DNA from: Adlercreutzia muris
GTDB taxonomy: Bacteria > Actinomycetota > Coriobacteriia > Coriobacteriales > Eggerthellaceae
NCBI RefSeq assembly: GCF_008831045.1
Contig: NZ_WAJS01000005.1
Location: 32,346-96,345, forward strand
DNA length: 64,000 nucleotides
Direction of reading: 5' to 3'
The position numbers were made by a program, and so were the translations under genes. The first letter of the stretch is position 1; each line of letters opens with the position of its first letter. Shown piece by piece: positions 16,211 to 28,463 of the stretch. The notes under the pieces were generated by a model that did no database searches, was not told the DNA's origin, and saw nothing but the letters and a program-made list of their open reading frames with translations.

Positions 16211-17467
16211 ATGGCTTTGGAATTTCTCGCCGGGGAAGACCCTCAGGTAACCGAGTGCCTGCGGGCCGAGTTGGCGCGCCAGCGCGGCAGCGTGGAGCTC
16301 ATCGCGTCGGAGAACTTCACCTCCCGCGCCGTGATGGAGGCCGTGGGCAGCGTGCTCACCAACAAGTACGCCGAGGGCTACCCGGGCCGTCGCTATTACG
16401 GCGGCTGCGAGAAGGTGGACATGGTGGAGGATCTGGCCCGCGATCGCGCCTGCGAGCTGTACGGCGCGAAGTACGCCAACGTGCAGCCCCACTCCGGCGC
16501 CAGCGCGAACTTCGGCGCCTATCTTTCCATCATCGAGCCCGGTGACACGGTGCTCGGCATGAGCCTCGATCACGGCGGCCACCTCACCCACGGCAGCCCG
16601 GTGAACTTCTCGGGACTGCTGTACCACATCGTCTCCTACGGCGTGGACCCGGAAACCGAGGTCATCGACTACGACGAGGTGGAGCGCATCGCCAAGGAGT
16701 GCCGTCCGAAGGTGGTTGTGGCCGGCGCCTCGGCCTACCCGCGCTTCATCGACTTCGAGCGCATGGCCGAGATCGCCCATTCCGTGGGCGCCTACCTCAT
16801 GGTGGACATGGCCCACATCGCCGGTCTCGTGGCCGCGGGCCTGCACCCGAGCCCGGTGCCCCATGCCGACATCGTCACCTCCACGAGCCACAAGACCCTG
16901 CGTGGCCCGCGCGGCGGCTTCATCCTCACCAACTCCGACGAGCTGGGGGCCAAGATCAACAAGGCCATCTTCCCCGGTGCCCAGGGCGGCCCGCTCATGC
17001 ATGTCATCGCCGGCAAGGCCGTGGCCTTCGGCGAGGCCCTGCGCCCTGCGTACCGCACCTACATGGAGTCGGTGGTGGAGAACTGCCGCACTCTCGGCCA
17101 GGGCATGATCGACGGCGGCCTGCGCCTGGTGTCCGGCGGCACCGACAACCACCTGTGCCTGGTGGACCTCACCGCCTCCGACATCACCGGCAAGGACGCC
17201 GAGAAGCTGCTGGAGAGCGTGGGGCTCACGGTGAACAAGAACTCCATTCCCAACGAGCAGCGCTCGCCCTTCGTGACGAGCGGCATCCGCGTGGGAAGCG
17301 CCGCGGCCACCACCCGCGGATTTACCGCCGAGGACTTCTACGAGGTGGGTCAGCTCATCGCCACCACGGTGTTCAACGCCGCCGACGAGGCCAAGCTCGC
17401 CGATGTGCGCCGCCGCGTGAACGCCCTGCTGGACGCCCACCCGCTGTATCCGGGACTGGAGTACTAG
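16211..17467 (+). CDS. glyA: Serine hydroxymethyltransferase
   Basis: 418-aa PLP enzyme converting serine and tetrahydrofolate to glycine and 5,10-methylene-THF, the main source of one-carbon units. Visible: [18 protein letters not shown] near residue 35, [26 protein letters not shown], the PLP-lysine motif [14 protein letters not shown] (about residue 225) and NSIPNEQ. The ATG at 16211 follows GGGAAGGA; the start at 16178 would precede the ribosome-binding site. The gene is followed immediately by an AT-rich restriction-modification island that seems to have been inserted between glyA and upp. Confidence 0.97.
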   Translation: MALEFLAGEDPQVTECLRAELARQRGSVELIASENFTSRAVMEAVGSVLTNKYAEGYPGRRYYGGCEKVDMVEDLARDRACELYGAKYANVQPHSGASANFGAYLSIIEPGDTVLGMSLDHGGHLTHGSPVNFSGLLYHIVSYGVDPETEVIDYDEVERIAKECRPKVVVAGASAYPRFIDFERMAEIAHSVGAYLMVDMAHIAGLVAAGLHPSPVPHADIVTSTSHKTLRGPRGGFILTNSDELGAKINKAIFPGAQGGPLMHVIAGKAVAFGEALRPAYRTYMESVVENCRTLGQGMIDGGLRLVSGGTDNHLCLVDLTASDITGKDAEKLLESVGLTVNKNSIPNEQRSPFVTSGIRVGSAAATTRGFTAEDFYEVGQLIATTVFNAADEAKLADVRRRVNALLDAHPLYPGLEY

Positions 17468-17470
17468 ACA

Positions 17471-17498
17471 TTGATATATCATACTAATGTTCTATAAT
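17471..17498 (+). promoter_or_regulatory. Near-consensus promoter of the restriction-modification genes
   Basis: TTGATA (17471-17476), a 16-base spacer and a perfect TATAAT (17493-17498) lie four bases after the glyA stop, in strikingly AT-rich sequence. Such a strong sigma-70 type promoter stands out in this GC-rich window. Confidence 0.75.
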
Positions 17499-17529
17499 CC
17501 TATTTCGAGTTACTGAGAGGAGCGTGGCC

Positions 17530-18576
17530 ATGGCGGAAATCGTTTCATTTTCTTCATTGAAGACACTAGAGAATAGCTGCATCGGCAATACGCATTTTTA
17601 TAGCGAAGATGCATTGGATTGCTATGGACATTGGCCCGCCCCGACTATGATTCACATTGACGGTCCCTATGGAATCGGAGGTTTTCCGGGTGATCCTACG
17701 GAGTATGCTGCTCTCCCAAGTGCCTATTACCAGCATGTTGCAGCTTGGTCTCGCTTTGCCAGAGCGAATACTACGCTCTGGTTTTGGGGAACGGAATTGG
17801 GTTGGGCAACGGTTCATCCTCTGCTCGAACAAGCTGGATGGCAATATGAGGAGCTATGTATCTGGAATAAGGGCCTTTCTCATATTGCTGGTAATGTCAA
17901 TTCAAAAACTATCAGGGGAGTGCCAGTTGTAACTGAAGTATGTGCTCGTTACACGTGGAAAGCCAGGCTTCCGTCGGGAACGGGGAAGAGCGTGTCTCTT
18001 CAGGAATGGATGCGGGAAGAGTGGCTGAGATCGGGAGTCCCACTTTGTCGCGCAAATGAGGCCTGTGGTGTGAAAAATGCGGCAACGAGAAAGTATCTTA
18101 CAAAGGATAAACTATGGTACTTTCCTCCTGCTGAGATGATGGTGATGATGGCTCGATATCTGAAGGCTCATGGAGCGCCGACGACACGCCCCTACTTTTC
18201 TCTGGACGGGAAGAACCCCCTTACTGAATCGCAGTGGAACGGCATGAGGGCGAAGTGGAACCATAAGCACGGATACACGAATGTTTGGAATGTTCCGTCT
18301 TTGAACGGGAAGGAAAGGCTGCGTATCGAGGGATCGAAAAAGTCACTCCATCTTAATCAGAAGCCGGAGCAGCTGATGCGTTATCTCATAGAAACGACTA
18401 CCGACGAGGGGGACGTGGTCTGGGATCCCTTTGCCGGCCTAGCCACCATGGGCGTCCAGTGCAATGCTCTTTCTCGGATATGCTATTGTTCGGAAAGTAA
18501 TCCAGCTATTAGTGCGTTCGCCAAGGAGCGGCTGGAGAAATCTGTGCGAAAGGAGAAGAAATGTCGAGCGCTCTAG
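17530..18576 (+). CDS. Type II-like DNA methyltransferase (beta-type motif order)
   Basis: 348-aa amino-methyltransferase (N6-adenine or N4-cytosine) using S-adenosylmethionine. The catalytic motif IV appears first as DGPYG (about residues 41-45, a variant of DPPY), and the SAM-binding motif I appears near the C-terminus as DPFAGLATMG (about residue 300), which is the beta-class order. The intervening region (about 60-290) contains the putative target-recognition domain. The ATG at 17530 is preferred over the GTG at 17524 because GAGAGGAG (17515-17522) is then seven bases away. Base composition is about half G+C against about two thirds in neighbours, with codon use to match, indicating transfer. 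Recognition sequence unknown. Confidence 0.85.
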   Translation: MAEIVSFSSLKTLENSCIGNTHFYSEDALDCYGHWPAPTMIHIDGPYGIGGFPGDPTEYAALPSAYYQHVAAWSRFARANTTLWFWGTELGWATVHPLLEQAGWQYEELCIWNKGLSHIAGNVNSKTIRGVPVVTEVCARYTWKARLPSGTGKSVSLQEWMREEWLRSGVPLCRANEACGVKNAATRKYLTKDKLWYFPPAEMMVMMARYLKAHGAPTTRPYFSLDGKNPLTESQWNGMRAKWNHKHGYTNVWNVPSLNGKERLRIEGSKKSLHLNQKPEQLMRYLIETTTDEGDVVWDPFAGLATMGVQCNALSRICYCSESNPAISAFAKERLEKSVRKEKKCRAL

Positions 18577-19484
18577 AGCCTTCTCCGGCATATTTGCCTG
18601 CACTTATTGATAAAACGAGCATGGATCTTTACAATGGCGTTCTCGCAGCTTTGATGGCGTTGCCTGCCTCCTTTTCCTTCCCTCATCCTATTAGTGGAGT
18701 GCGCGCAACCGATCTATTTAATTTGAATTCCCTCATAGGGGCGGCTATAGAGGACCAGGTAGTGGAGGCGCTGAATCGCTCTCGATCGGTCTGGGATCCC
18801 GATCACAATTGGGATGAGTGTGTATTTGAGCGACGCTCTCAGTCTTTTCCGGATGTGAGGCTCGTGCGAAGAGCTTTGGCTGGAGAGGAAGTTGTGCTTG
18901 GTATAGAACTCAAAGGCTGGTATACGCTTTCCAAAGAGCGTGTACCCTCTTTTCGTTACCAGGTGGCTCCTAATGCCTGCGCACCAATGGATGTTCTGTG
19001 TGTTGTTCCCTGGTATCTTGATAATGCTGTTAGTGGAGAAGCAAAAGTTCTTACGCCTTGGATTGTTCAAGCACGTTACGCTGCCGAATGGCGGGATTAC
19101 TGGTGGACAGAACTGAGAACGAGTAAAGATGACGAGATCCGAAAAGGTATTGACTATCCGACCAATGTAAAGCCGTATCCCTCTAAAAGTGAAATGGCTC
19201 ATGCGGTACCTAGAAATGACTCGGGCGGTAATTTCGGAAGACTTCCGCGCTGTAGGCCTCTCATGGATGCGTTTATTCAAGAAACGCTTGCTGAAGAAGT
19301 GCTGGGAATAGCTCTTGCTGACTGGGTAAGCTTCATTGCGCTCCATACCGATGGAGCAGACGCGGAGATAATCACGAGAGAACTGGCGCGAAAGCTTGCA
19401 GAGCGGCAAGGTGCGACATCTGATCTGAAGGCGGAAAGGGCGCTCGCCCTGCTCAAAGAACTCGTCGATGTCTTAGGATTGTAA
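18561..19484 (+). CDS. Putative restriction endonuclease with PD-(D/E)xK motif
   Basis: 307-aa protein overlapping the methyltransferase gene by 16 bases and sharing its AT-rich composition. A PD...ExK signature is visible: FPDVRLV (about residues 96-102) and GIELKGWY (about 114-121), followed by a hydrophobic strand [16 protein letters not shown] precedes the ATG at 18561. Position, overlap and motif make it the cognate nuclease of a type II-like system. The cleavage site is unknown and I do not recognise a named prototype. The C-terminal 60 residues are helical in appearance and may contribute to dimerisation. No terminator was seen before upp, 23 bases downstream. Confidence 0.72.
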   Translation: MSSALEPSPAYLPALIDKTSMDLYNGVLAALMALPASFSFPHPISGVRATDLFNLNSLIGAAIEDQVVEALNRSRSVWDPDHNWDECVFERRSQSFPDVRLVRRALAGEEVVLGIELKGWYTLSKERVPSFRYQVAPNACAPMDVLCVVPWYLDNAVSGEAKVLTPWIVQARYAAEWRDYWWTELRTSKDDEIRKGIDYPTNVKPYPSKSEMAHAVPRNDSGGNFGRLPRCRPLMDAFIQETLAEEVLGIALADWVSFIALHTDGADAEIITRELARKLAERQGATSDLKAERALALLKELVDVLGL

Positions 19485-19507
19485 TAAGAACTGAAAGGAA
19501 GCGCGTT

Positions 19508-20146
19508 ATGGAGTACAACGACCGCGTCGTCGTCATCGATCATCCCATGGTGCAGCACAAGCTGTCGAAGCTGCGCAACAAGAACACCTCCTCCAAGGAC
19601 TTCCGCCAGCTCGTGCGCGAGTTGGCCCTGTTCGAGGGCTACGAGGCCACCCGCGATCTGGCCCTGGAGGACGTGAAGGTGGAGACCCCCATCTGCACGG
19701 CCGACTGCAAGCAGGTGGCGGGCAAGAAGATGGTGATCGTGCCCATCCTGCGCGCCGGGCTGGGCATGGTGGACGGCCTGCAGGAGCTCATGCCCTCCAC
19801 CTTCGTGGGACACGTGGGCATGTACCGCGACCCCGAGACCCACGAGCCCCACGAGTACTACGCGAAGCTGCCCGACAGCATCGATCAGCGCGACGTGCTC
19901 GTGGTGGACCCGATGCTCGCCACCGGCGGATCGGCCGTGGCGGCTATCCAGTACCTGCGCAAGCAAGGCGTGAAGAACATCAAGCTCATGGTGCTCGTGG
20001 CCGCGCCCGAGGGTATCGAGGCGGTGCTTGAGGCCGATCCCGACGTGCGTATCTACACCTGCTCCATTGACGAGGGGCTGAACGACCGCGCCTATATCGT
20101 GCCCGGCCTCGGCGACGCCGGCGACCGTATCTTCGGCACGAAGTAG
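19508..20146 (+). CDS. upp: Uracil phosphoribosyltransferase
   Basis: 212-aa enzyme converting uracil and PRPP to UMP (pyrimidine salvage). The PRPP-binding motif [17 protein letters not shown] (about residues 130-146), the RAGLGMVDG loop and the C-terminal [17 protein letters not shown] are diagnostic. The length is typical (about 209). GAAAGGAAGCG precedes the ATG. It returns to GC-rich composition directly after the restriction-modification island and is followed by a dCMP deaminase, together a small pyrimidine salvage pair. Confidence 0.96.
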   Translation: MEYNDRVVVIDHPMVQHKLSKLRNKNTSSKDFRQLVRELALFEGYEATRDLALEDVKVETPICTADCKQVAGKKMVIVPILRAGLGMVDGLQELMPSTFVGHVGMYRDPETHEPHEYYAKLPDSIDQRDVLVVDPMLATGGSAVAAIQYLRKQGVKNIKLMVLVAAPEGIEAVLEADPDVRIYTCSIDEGLNDRAYIVPGLGDAGDRIFGTK

Positions 20147-20172
20147 CAGGGGCGCGATGGGAAGGAGCACCA

Positions 20173-20631
20173 ATGTCAGCAGATAACCGCCCCAGCTGGG
20201 ACGAGTACTTCATGGGCCTGGCCAACCAGGTGGCCGAGCGCACCACGTGCCTGCGCCGCGGGGTGGGGGCCATCATCGTGAAGGACCGCCGCATCCTGGC
20301 CACGGGCTACAACGGCGTGCCCACCGGGCTGGCCCATTGCTCTGAGACCGGGTGTCTGCGCCAGCAGCTCGGCGTGCCGAGCGGCCAGCGCCACGAGATC
20401 TGCCGCGGCCTGCACGCCGAGCAGAACGCCATCATCCAGGCGGCCCGCTTCGGCACCGATATCGACGGTGCCACTATTTACGTGAACACCCAGCCCTGCG
20501 TCGTGTGCGCCAAGATGCTCATCAACGCTGGTATCAAGGAGATCGTGTACCAGAACCCGTACCCCGACGAGCTCTCCCAACAGCTTCTCGCTGAATCTGA
20601 CATCCTCGTCCGCGAGTACACGGGGGAGTAG
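20173..20631 (+). CDS. dCMP deaminase family protein (ComEB-like)
   Basis: 152-aa zinc-dependent cytidine/deoxycytidylate deaminase. The zinc ligands and catalytic Glu are in HAEQNAI (about residue 78) and PCVVCAK (about 103), and [20 protein letters not shown] is typical of the dCMP deaminase/ComEB family. It probably converts dCMP to dUMP for dTMP synthesis. It lies 26 bases after upp behind GGAAGGAG, so cotranscription is likely. The length matches the family (about 150). Confidence 0.9.
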   Translation: MSADNRPSWDEYFMGLANQVAERTTCLRRGVGAIIVKDRRILATGYNGVPTGLAHCSETGCLRQQLGVPSGQRHEICRGLHAEQNAIIQAARFGTDIDGATIYVNTQPCVVCAKMLINAGIKEIVYQNPYPDELSQQLLAESDILVREYTGE

Positions 20632-20670
20632 GGAAGTAGAACGCGCTCTTCAACCAAGGTTGAGTGGAGA

Positions 20671-20782
20671 GGGGTTCCGGGCGGCGCTCACCAAGCGAGT
20701 TCCGCAGCGAACAGAACAGGACTAAATGTCCTGTTCTGCCGAGCGAGGACTGTCTGAGCGACTGAGCGTTGCCCGGAACCCC
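20671..20782 (+). repeat. Structured palindromic repeat, copy 1 (intergenic)
   Basis: A 112-nt unit with outer arms GGGGTTCCGGGCGGCGCTCA / TGAGCGTTGCCCGGAACCCC (18 of 20 paired) and a central hairpin GAACAGGAC-TAAAT-GTCCTGTTC. Between them lie AAGCGAGT and GAGCGAGGACTGTCTGAGCG. A second copy at 47351-47461 aligns almost without gaps and keeps the foldback despite base changes. Confidence 0.85.
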
Positions 20783-20973
20783 GACCGAGGGGGGCGCAAC
20801 CAAGTTTCGTGCACGTGCACAATTTTCCCAGATCACAGGGGCGTCCGACCACGCGAACTTTTCACCGCTCACCAATTAAAGGGTTGTCTCGGGCGCCATC
20901 TGTTGGCAAGCCGTTATCATACATTACGGTTTATTGGGTTTTCAGCGCGTAGGCGCCCAAACGGAAGCAGGGT
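20783..20973. other. Intergenic region upstream of the ATP synthase operon
   Basis: No gene is supported here. It contains a 12-base perfect palindrome GTGCACGTGCAC (about 20809-20820) and AT-richer sequence near 20870-20940 that probably carries the atp promoter, though no convincing -35/-10 pair was found. Confidence 0.4.
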
Positions 20974-21255
20974 ATGGCACTGGCAATCGCACTCGGCGTG
21001 GCAGCGGGCATAGTGGGGTTCTCCCCGCTTGTTTTCGGTTTGTACCGGGTGAGACACATGACGGACTCGGGCAATTTCGGACATATGGGCGTGCTCATGG
21101 TCTGCCTTCTCATCTCGTTCATCCTCATGTTCGCCGCCGCCCTCCTCTGCATCTCACTGGCCCGCGATCTCGCGCTGCCCTTCGTCCTGTCGGAAGCCGT
21201 GGCGCTTTCGCTCACCGCCATTGCCTTCGGCGTGAGCAAGCTGGTCCGGAAATAG
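20974..21255 (+). CDS. ATP synthase subunit I-like small membrane protein
   Basis: 93-aa protein with about three hydrophobic spans, located directly upstream of atpB, the usual place of AtpI (which assists assembly of the c-ring in other bacteria). Sequence similarity to AtpI cannot be claimed by eye; the call rests on size, hydrophobicity and position. Only a weak ribosome-binding site (GAAGCAGGG) precedes the ATG. Spacing to atpB is 18 bases. Confidence 0.6.
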   Translation: MALAIALGVAAGIVGFSPLVFGLYRVRHMTDSGNFGHMGVLMVCLLISFILMFAAALLCISLARDLALPFVLSEAVALSLTAIAFGVSKLVRK

Positions 21256-21273
21256 CATAGGAAAGGTTGATAC

Positions 21274-22047
21274 GTGGACGCTCTTTCAACTCTCTCGGCT
21301 GAGGTGCCCCATCTCCAGGCATCCTTCGATCCCACCGTCGTGTTCGGCGGGGTCACCCAGTACATTGTCTGGATGGTCATCTGCTGGATCATCACCTGCG
21401 CCATCGTGCTCGTGGTGGCCAAGAAGCTCACCCTCATCCCCACGAACAAGTTCGTGAACACCGTGGAGTACGGCTACCAGTTCGTGCGCAACGACATGGG
21501 CGAGGGCATCATCGGCCACGGCTTCAAGAAGCACGTGCCGTTTCTGGCCACCATGTTCTTCTTCATTCTCGTGTCGAACTTCGTGGGCCTCATCCCCGGC
21601 TGCAAGACCCCGACGGGCACCATCTCGGTGACCTGGGCACTGGCCACCATCTCCTTTATCTACTTCAACGTCTGGGGCATCAAGGCCAAGGGCGGTTTGG
21701 GCTACCTGAAGTCCTTCGCTCCGGCCGGGTTGCCCAAGCCCATGGTGCCGGTCATCTGGTTCCTGGAGCTCATCTCCACCTGCATCCGCTGGCTGACGCT
21801 GGCCGTCCGACTCTACGGCAACATGTTCGCCGGCCACATGGTGCTCGGCATCTTCGCCCTGGCCTCCAGCGTGTTCCTCACCGTGGGCATCCAGGCGCTC
21901 GACCCCGTTTCCAGCGTGCTGTCGCTGCCCTGGTTCCTGCTGCTCATCGCCATGTACGCCCTGGAGACGCTCGTCGCCTTCCTGCAGGCCTACGTGTTCA
22001 CGGTGCTCTCCGCGGTCTACATCCAGATCGCCACGTCGGCCCACTAG
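21274..22047 (+). CDS. atpB: F1Fo ATP synthase subunit a
   Basis: 257-aa membrane subunit forming the proton half-channels against the c-ring. The essential arginine is in LAVRLYGNMFAGHMV, and the final helix contains ALETLVAFLQAYVFTVLSAVYI, both diagnostic of subunit a. The start is GTG at 21274 after GGAAAGG. About five to six membrane spans. First core gene of the atpBEFHAGDC order. Confidence 0.96.
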   Translation: MDALSTLSAEVPHLQASFDPTVVFGGVTQYIVWMVICWIITCAIVLVVAKKLTLIPTNKFVNTVEYGYQFVRNDMGEGIIGHGFKKHVPFLATMFFFILVSNFVGLIPGCKTPTGTISVTWALATISFIYFNVWGIKAKGGLGYLKSFAPAGLPKPMVPVIWFLELISTCIRWLTLAVRLYGNMFAGHMVLGIFALASSVFLTVGIQALDPVSSVLSLPWFLLLIAMYALETLVAFLQAYVFTVLSAVYIQIATSAH

Positions 22048-22199
22048 GGCGCACCGATCTTAAGCGTCCCTGCGGCGCCGGGAGGTTGGAAGGCCCCCGC
22101 ACCCCCCATTGGGTTAAGCCGGCTCCTCCAAAGCCGGAGACCATATCCGTTAAGTGTTTTTGGGAAACAGGCTCAAAAACGACCTTTAAGGAGGAAATT

Positions 22200-22418
22200 G
22201 TGGAAACTGTTTTCGTCATCGCTGCGCTGAAGCTCGTCGGCTATGGCCTGGCCACCATCGGCCCTGGCCTGGGCATCGGCATCGCCTGCTACGGCTGCTG
22301 CGTGGGCACCGCCCGCCAGCCCGAGGTGGGTGGCCGTCTGTTCACCAACTTCATCATCGGTGCCGCTCTGGCCGAGGCTCTGGCCCTCATCGGCTTCGTG
22401 CTCGCGTTCATCCTCTAA
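22200..22418 (+). CDS. atpE: F1Fo ATP synthase subunit c
   Basis: 72-aa proteolipid with two hydrophobic helices that oligomerises into the rotor ring. The first helix holds GPGLGIGIACYG; the loop is ARQPE; the ion-binding carboxylate is the Glu in GAALAEALAL. The Gln of the first helix and the Ser/Thr after the Glu that mark sodium-binding c subunits are absent, so proton coupling is predicted. GTG at 22200 follows AAGGAGG; the longer frame from 22086 adds 38 unrelated residues. Two adjacent cysteines (YGCCVG) at the end of helix 1 are unusual. Confidence 0.95.
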   Translation: METVFVIAALKLVGYGLATIGPGLGIGIACYGCCVGTARQPEVGGRLFTNFIIGAALAEALALIGFVLAFIL

Positions 22419-22468
22419 ATCCGGCACGTATTCAATTCGGAAAGCCTACGTATAGGCAAGAAAGAGGT

Positions 22469-23083
22469 ATGCACGTGAAGACAAGAGCGAACAAAGCAGT
22501 TGCCCAGGCCGCCTTCGGTGCCCTGGCTCTGAACGCTGCTTTCCCTGCGCTCGCGTTTGCTAGCGAAGAGGAGTCCGGCGGCCTGTCCGCCATTCTCCCC
22601 GACATGGCGGAGTTCATCCCCATGCTCATCGCCTTCATCATCCTGTGGATCATTCTCGCGAAGTTCGGCTGGCCCATGTTCGCCGGCATGCTCGAGAAGC
22701 GCGAGAACACCATCCGCGAGGCTCTGAAGAAGTCCGAGGAGGCTCAGATTGAGAGCGAGCGCGTGCTTGCGGAGTACCAGCAGCAGCTGGCCGACGCCAA
22801 GACCCAGTCGGCCCAGATCATCGCTGATGCCCGCGCGGTGGGCGAGGCCGTGAAGGCCGACATCACCGCCCAGGCCCAGACCGAGGCGGCCGACATGATC
22901 GCCAAGGCCAAGGCCGCCATCGAGGCTGAGAAGAAGGCCGCCGTGGCCGAGCTCCAGTCCTCGATCGCCGACACGTCCGTGGACGTGGCCGCCCGCCTCA
23001 TCGGCGAGGATCTCACCGAGGGCGAGCATCGCGCGATCATCGAGCGCTACGTCAAAGAGGCTGGGAGCTTCAATGGCAACTAA
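22469..23083 (+). CDS. atpF: F1Fo ATP synthase subunit b
   Basis: 204-aa peripheral-stalk subunit. After about 30 residues that look like a signal peptide (ending around AFASEEE), there is one membrane span (LIAFIILWIILAKFGWP, about residues 50-66), then a long charged coiled coil (KRENTIREALKKSEEAQ onward). The extra N-terminal hydrophobic segment makes it longer than the usual 155-170 aa. The 3' end overlaps atpH by 11 bases. Confidence 0.93.
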   Translation: MHVKTRANKAVAQAAFGALALNAAFPALAFASEEESGGLSAILPDMAEFIPMLIAFIILWIILAKFGWPMFAGMLEKRENTIREALKKSEEAQIESERVLAEYQQQLADAKTQSAQIIADARAVGEAVKADITAQAQTEAADMIAKAKAAIEAEKKAAVAELQSSIADTSVDVAARLIGEDLTEGEHRAIIERYVKEAGSFNGN

Positions 23084-23650
23084 TCGTCTCGTCGTCAAAG
23101 AGGAAGTCGCCGTCTTCGCGTCGGTGCTCTTCGACAGCGCCAACGGGGCCGGCGGCCAGGAGGCCGTGCTTCAGGTGCGCGAGCAGATGGCCGAGGTCAT
23201 CCGTCTCATGCGCTCCGATCTGGACCTCACCATGGCGCTCTCGAACCCGGATTTCACCCCCGAGGCGCGCCGGGCGCTGGTGGAGAACGTATTCGCCGAG
23301 TGCCATCTGGCGTTTCGCGAAGTGCTGGCGGTCATGGCCGAGCGTGGCCAGGCCGACCTGCTGCCCCGGGTGAACGACGAGTTCCGCGCCCTGCTGGGCG
23401 AGCGATTGGGAATCTGCGTGGTCGACGTGACCACCGCGGTGCCCCTTGACGACGGGCTGCGCCAGCTTATTACGGAAAAAGCCGAAGCCGATCTGGGGAA
23501 GAAAGCGGTGCTGCGCGAGCGCATCGATCGGTCTATCTTGGGCGGCATCATCATGGACGTGGATGGGAACTACATCGATGCGAGCATGATCTCGCAGCTG
23601 AACCGCGCCCGCAACGTCCTCAAAGACACAACAGATGGAGGTGAATGCTA

Positions 23651-23651
<1 letters not shown>
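23073..23651 (+). CDS. atpH: F1Fo ATP synthase subunit delta
   Basis: 192-aa OSCP/delta subunit linking the peripheral stalk to the top of F1. It has the typical two-part structure: a helical N-terminal domain and a C-terminal domain with [23 protein letters not shown] and [20 protein letters not shown]. It overlaps atpF by 11 bases and ends one base into atpA, so the three genes are translationally coupled. Confidence 0.93.
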
Positions 23652-25216
<1,565 letters not shown>

Positions 25217-25228
25217 GGTAGGTAGACC

Positions 25229-26158
25229 ATGCCCAACCTACACGACATCGAACGGCGAATCAAATCCGTCACCTCGACGAAGCAGATCACGCGCACCATG
25301 GAAATGGTCGCCGCTGCCAAGATTCGCCGCGCTTCCGAGCGCGTGGACAACGCGCTCCCTTGGGCGGTCGCCATCTCAGACATGCTCATCAGCACGGCAA
25401 AGTACGCTCATCTGGATACGGAGCCGCTGCTGCAGGTCCACGACGAGGTGAAGCGGGTGCTCATCGTAGCCGTCACCTCCGACCGCGGTCTTGCCGGCGG
25501 CTTCAACACCAACGTGCTTCGCTATGTGGAGAAGCTCACGAAGGAAAAGCAGCGCGAGGGCGCCGAGGTGGAGGTGGCTGCCTGTGGCAAAAAGGCCATC
25601 GGGTACTTCACCTACCGCGGCATCGAGCCGGTGTTCTCCTTCGCGGGATACTCGGCCGATCCTGAGTTCGCCCAGGCCGCCGAGCTGTCCAGCTACGTGA
25701 TGCAGGCCTATGCCGAGGGCAAGCTCGACGAGGTGTTCATCGTGTACAACCACGCGAAGAACGCCGCCGAGCAGTCCTTGGTGGAGCAGCAGGTGCTGCC
25801 GGTGAAGGAGGAGTCCTACGCGGATCTTCTGGGTCTGAAGGCCAAGGAGGAGGACGTGTTCAAGTCCTTCCGCGAGCGGGACGATTCCGCCATCCCGGGC
25901 GACATCGACTTCGAGCCGAGCACGGAGTCGGTCATGTCCTACATGATGAACGCCTACCTGAACAACGCGTTTTACTACGCGATGCTCGATTCCGCAGCGG
26001 GCGAACAAGGTGCCCGCCGCAACGCGATGAAGTCGGCCACCGACAACGCGAACGAGATGGTCTCCACCCTGGAGCGCGTGTACAACACCGTGCGCCAGGG
26101 CGCCATTACCACGGAGATCACCGAGATCGTGGGCGGTGCCGCAGCTTTGGAGGATTAA
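25229..26158 (+). CDS. atpG: F1Fo ATP synthase subunit gamma
   Basis: 309-aa central rotor shaft. Conserved N-terminal IERRIKSVTSTKQITRTMEMVAAAK-type helix, SDRGLAGGFNTNV, and C-terminal RNAMKSATDNANEM near the end are diagnostic. The stop is directly followed by the atpD ATG without a gap. The length is slightly above the usual 285-290 aa owing to a central insertion (around KEEDVFKSFRERDD). Confidence 0.96.
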   Translation: MPNLHDIERRIKSVTSTKQITRTMEMVAAAKIRRASERVDNALPWAVAISDMLISTAKYAHLDTEPLLQVHDEVKRVLIVAVTSDRGLAGGFNTNVLRYVEKLTKEKQREGAEVEVAACGKKAIGYFTYRGIEPVFSFAGYSADPEFAQAAELSSYVMQAYAEGKLDEVFIVYNHAKNAAEQSLVEQQVLPVKEESYADLLGLKAKEEDVFKSFRERDDSAIPGDIDFEPSTESVMSYMMNAYLNNAFYYAMLDSAAGEQGARRNAMKSATDNANEMVSTLERVYNTVRQGAITTEITEIVGGAAALED

Positions 26159-27603
<1,445 letters not shown>

Positions 27604-27604
<1 letters not shown>

Positions 27605-28041
27605 TGGCCGTTATGCGCTGCACGGTGGCCCTTCCCGATCGCGCTCTGTACCAGGGTGAGATCTCCTACGCCAGCATCCCCGGGTGCGACGGCTACTTCG
27701 GCGTTCTGCCCGGTCACGAGCTGTCCGTCTCGCTCAACCGCGAGGGCGGTCTGGTGACGCTGACCATCGGCGAGAACGAGCAGGAGAAGAAGGAGTTCCT
27801 GGTCATGGGCGGCGCGACGTCGGTTCTCGACGACAAGGTGACGGTGCTCGCCCGGTTCGGATGTGCCGTGGAGGACATCGACGCTGAAGCCGTGAAGGCC
27901 GAGGCCGATGAGTGCCGCGCGATCATCGCCGAGCTGGAGAAGGTCGACGATGCGCAGGATCAGGCCACCCTCGTCACCAACCAGAAGAAGCTGGAGTGGT
28001 GCGAGGCGCAGCTGAAGCACGTGAGCGGAGCCGCCGCCTAG
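27604..28041 (+). CDS. atpC: F1Fo ATP synthase subunit epsilon
   Basis: 145-aa regulatory F1 subunit: an N-terminal beta sandwich (SIPGCDGYFGVLPGHELSVSL) and a C-terminal helical hairpin (VKAEADECRAIIAELEKV onward). Last gene of the operon, followed after about 65 bases by a strong terminator. The length is typical. Confidence 0.94.
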
Positions 28042-28106
28042 GGAGGCCCGCGACCCGCAAGGTCGTGCGGAGCCCTGAAGCAGCCCGCAGCATTTGAGCC
28101 TGTTTT

Positions 28107-28140
28107 GAGAGGGCGCCCCATCTGGGGCGCCCTCTCTCGT
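28107..28140 (+). terminator. Rho-independent terminator of the atp operon
   Basis: A perfect 13-bp stem GAGAGGGCGCCCC / GGGGCGCCCTCTC with loop ATCT (28107-28136), followed by a short TCGTT. Confidence 0.88.
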
Positions 28141-28463
28141 TGTGGAGGGGTCGCAGGCGGGAAGAGAGAAGGAATAGCGAGGGCGCTGTGATAGGCAAAG
28201 GTGATCGCAGTGCGGGCGGTCAGTCGCCGTCTCTTGGCAATCCACGCAAATCTCATGGTTTGTTCGCGCGGGAGAGGGCGGTGGGCTGGTATCATGGCAC
28301 CCGAGCAATAAAGGAACTTGAGAGCGACCGGAAGGGGAGCGGCACGGCGGATAACGTCTGCGGCCGCGATGCCCCTACGGCCCAGCATTTCAGACACAGC
28401 GCGCATAACCACACCATAACTGAACCCGTGCGCCGCCGACCTTATCGAAGGGGCTGACACCCT
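28141..28463. other. Intergenic region between atpC and dnaE
   Basis: About 320 bases. A 105-codon open frame covers most of it but has no recognisable protein character. A possible -10 (TATCAT, about 28290) is present. Nothing else is supported. Confidence 0.4.

Noticed and set aside
22200..22418. Sodium-binding c-ring
   Set aside because: The Gln in helix 1 and the Ser/Thr following the helix-2 Glu that form the sodium site are absent.
28140..28457. 105-codon open frame between atpC and dnaE
   Set aside because: No convincing ribosome-binding site, no recognisable domain, and it crosses the likely dnaE promoter.
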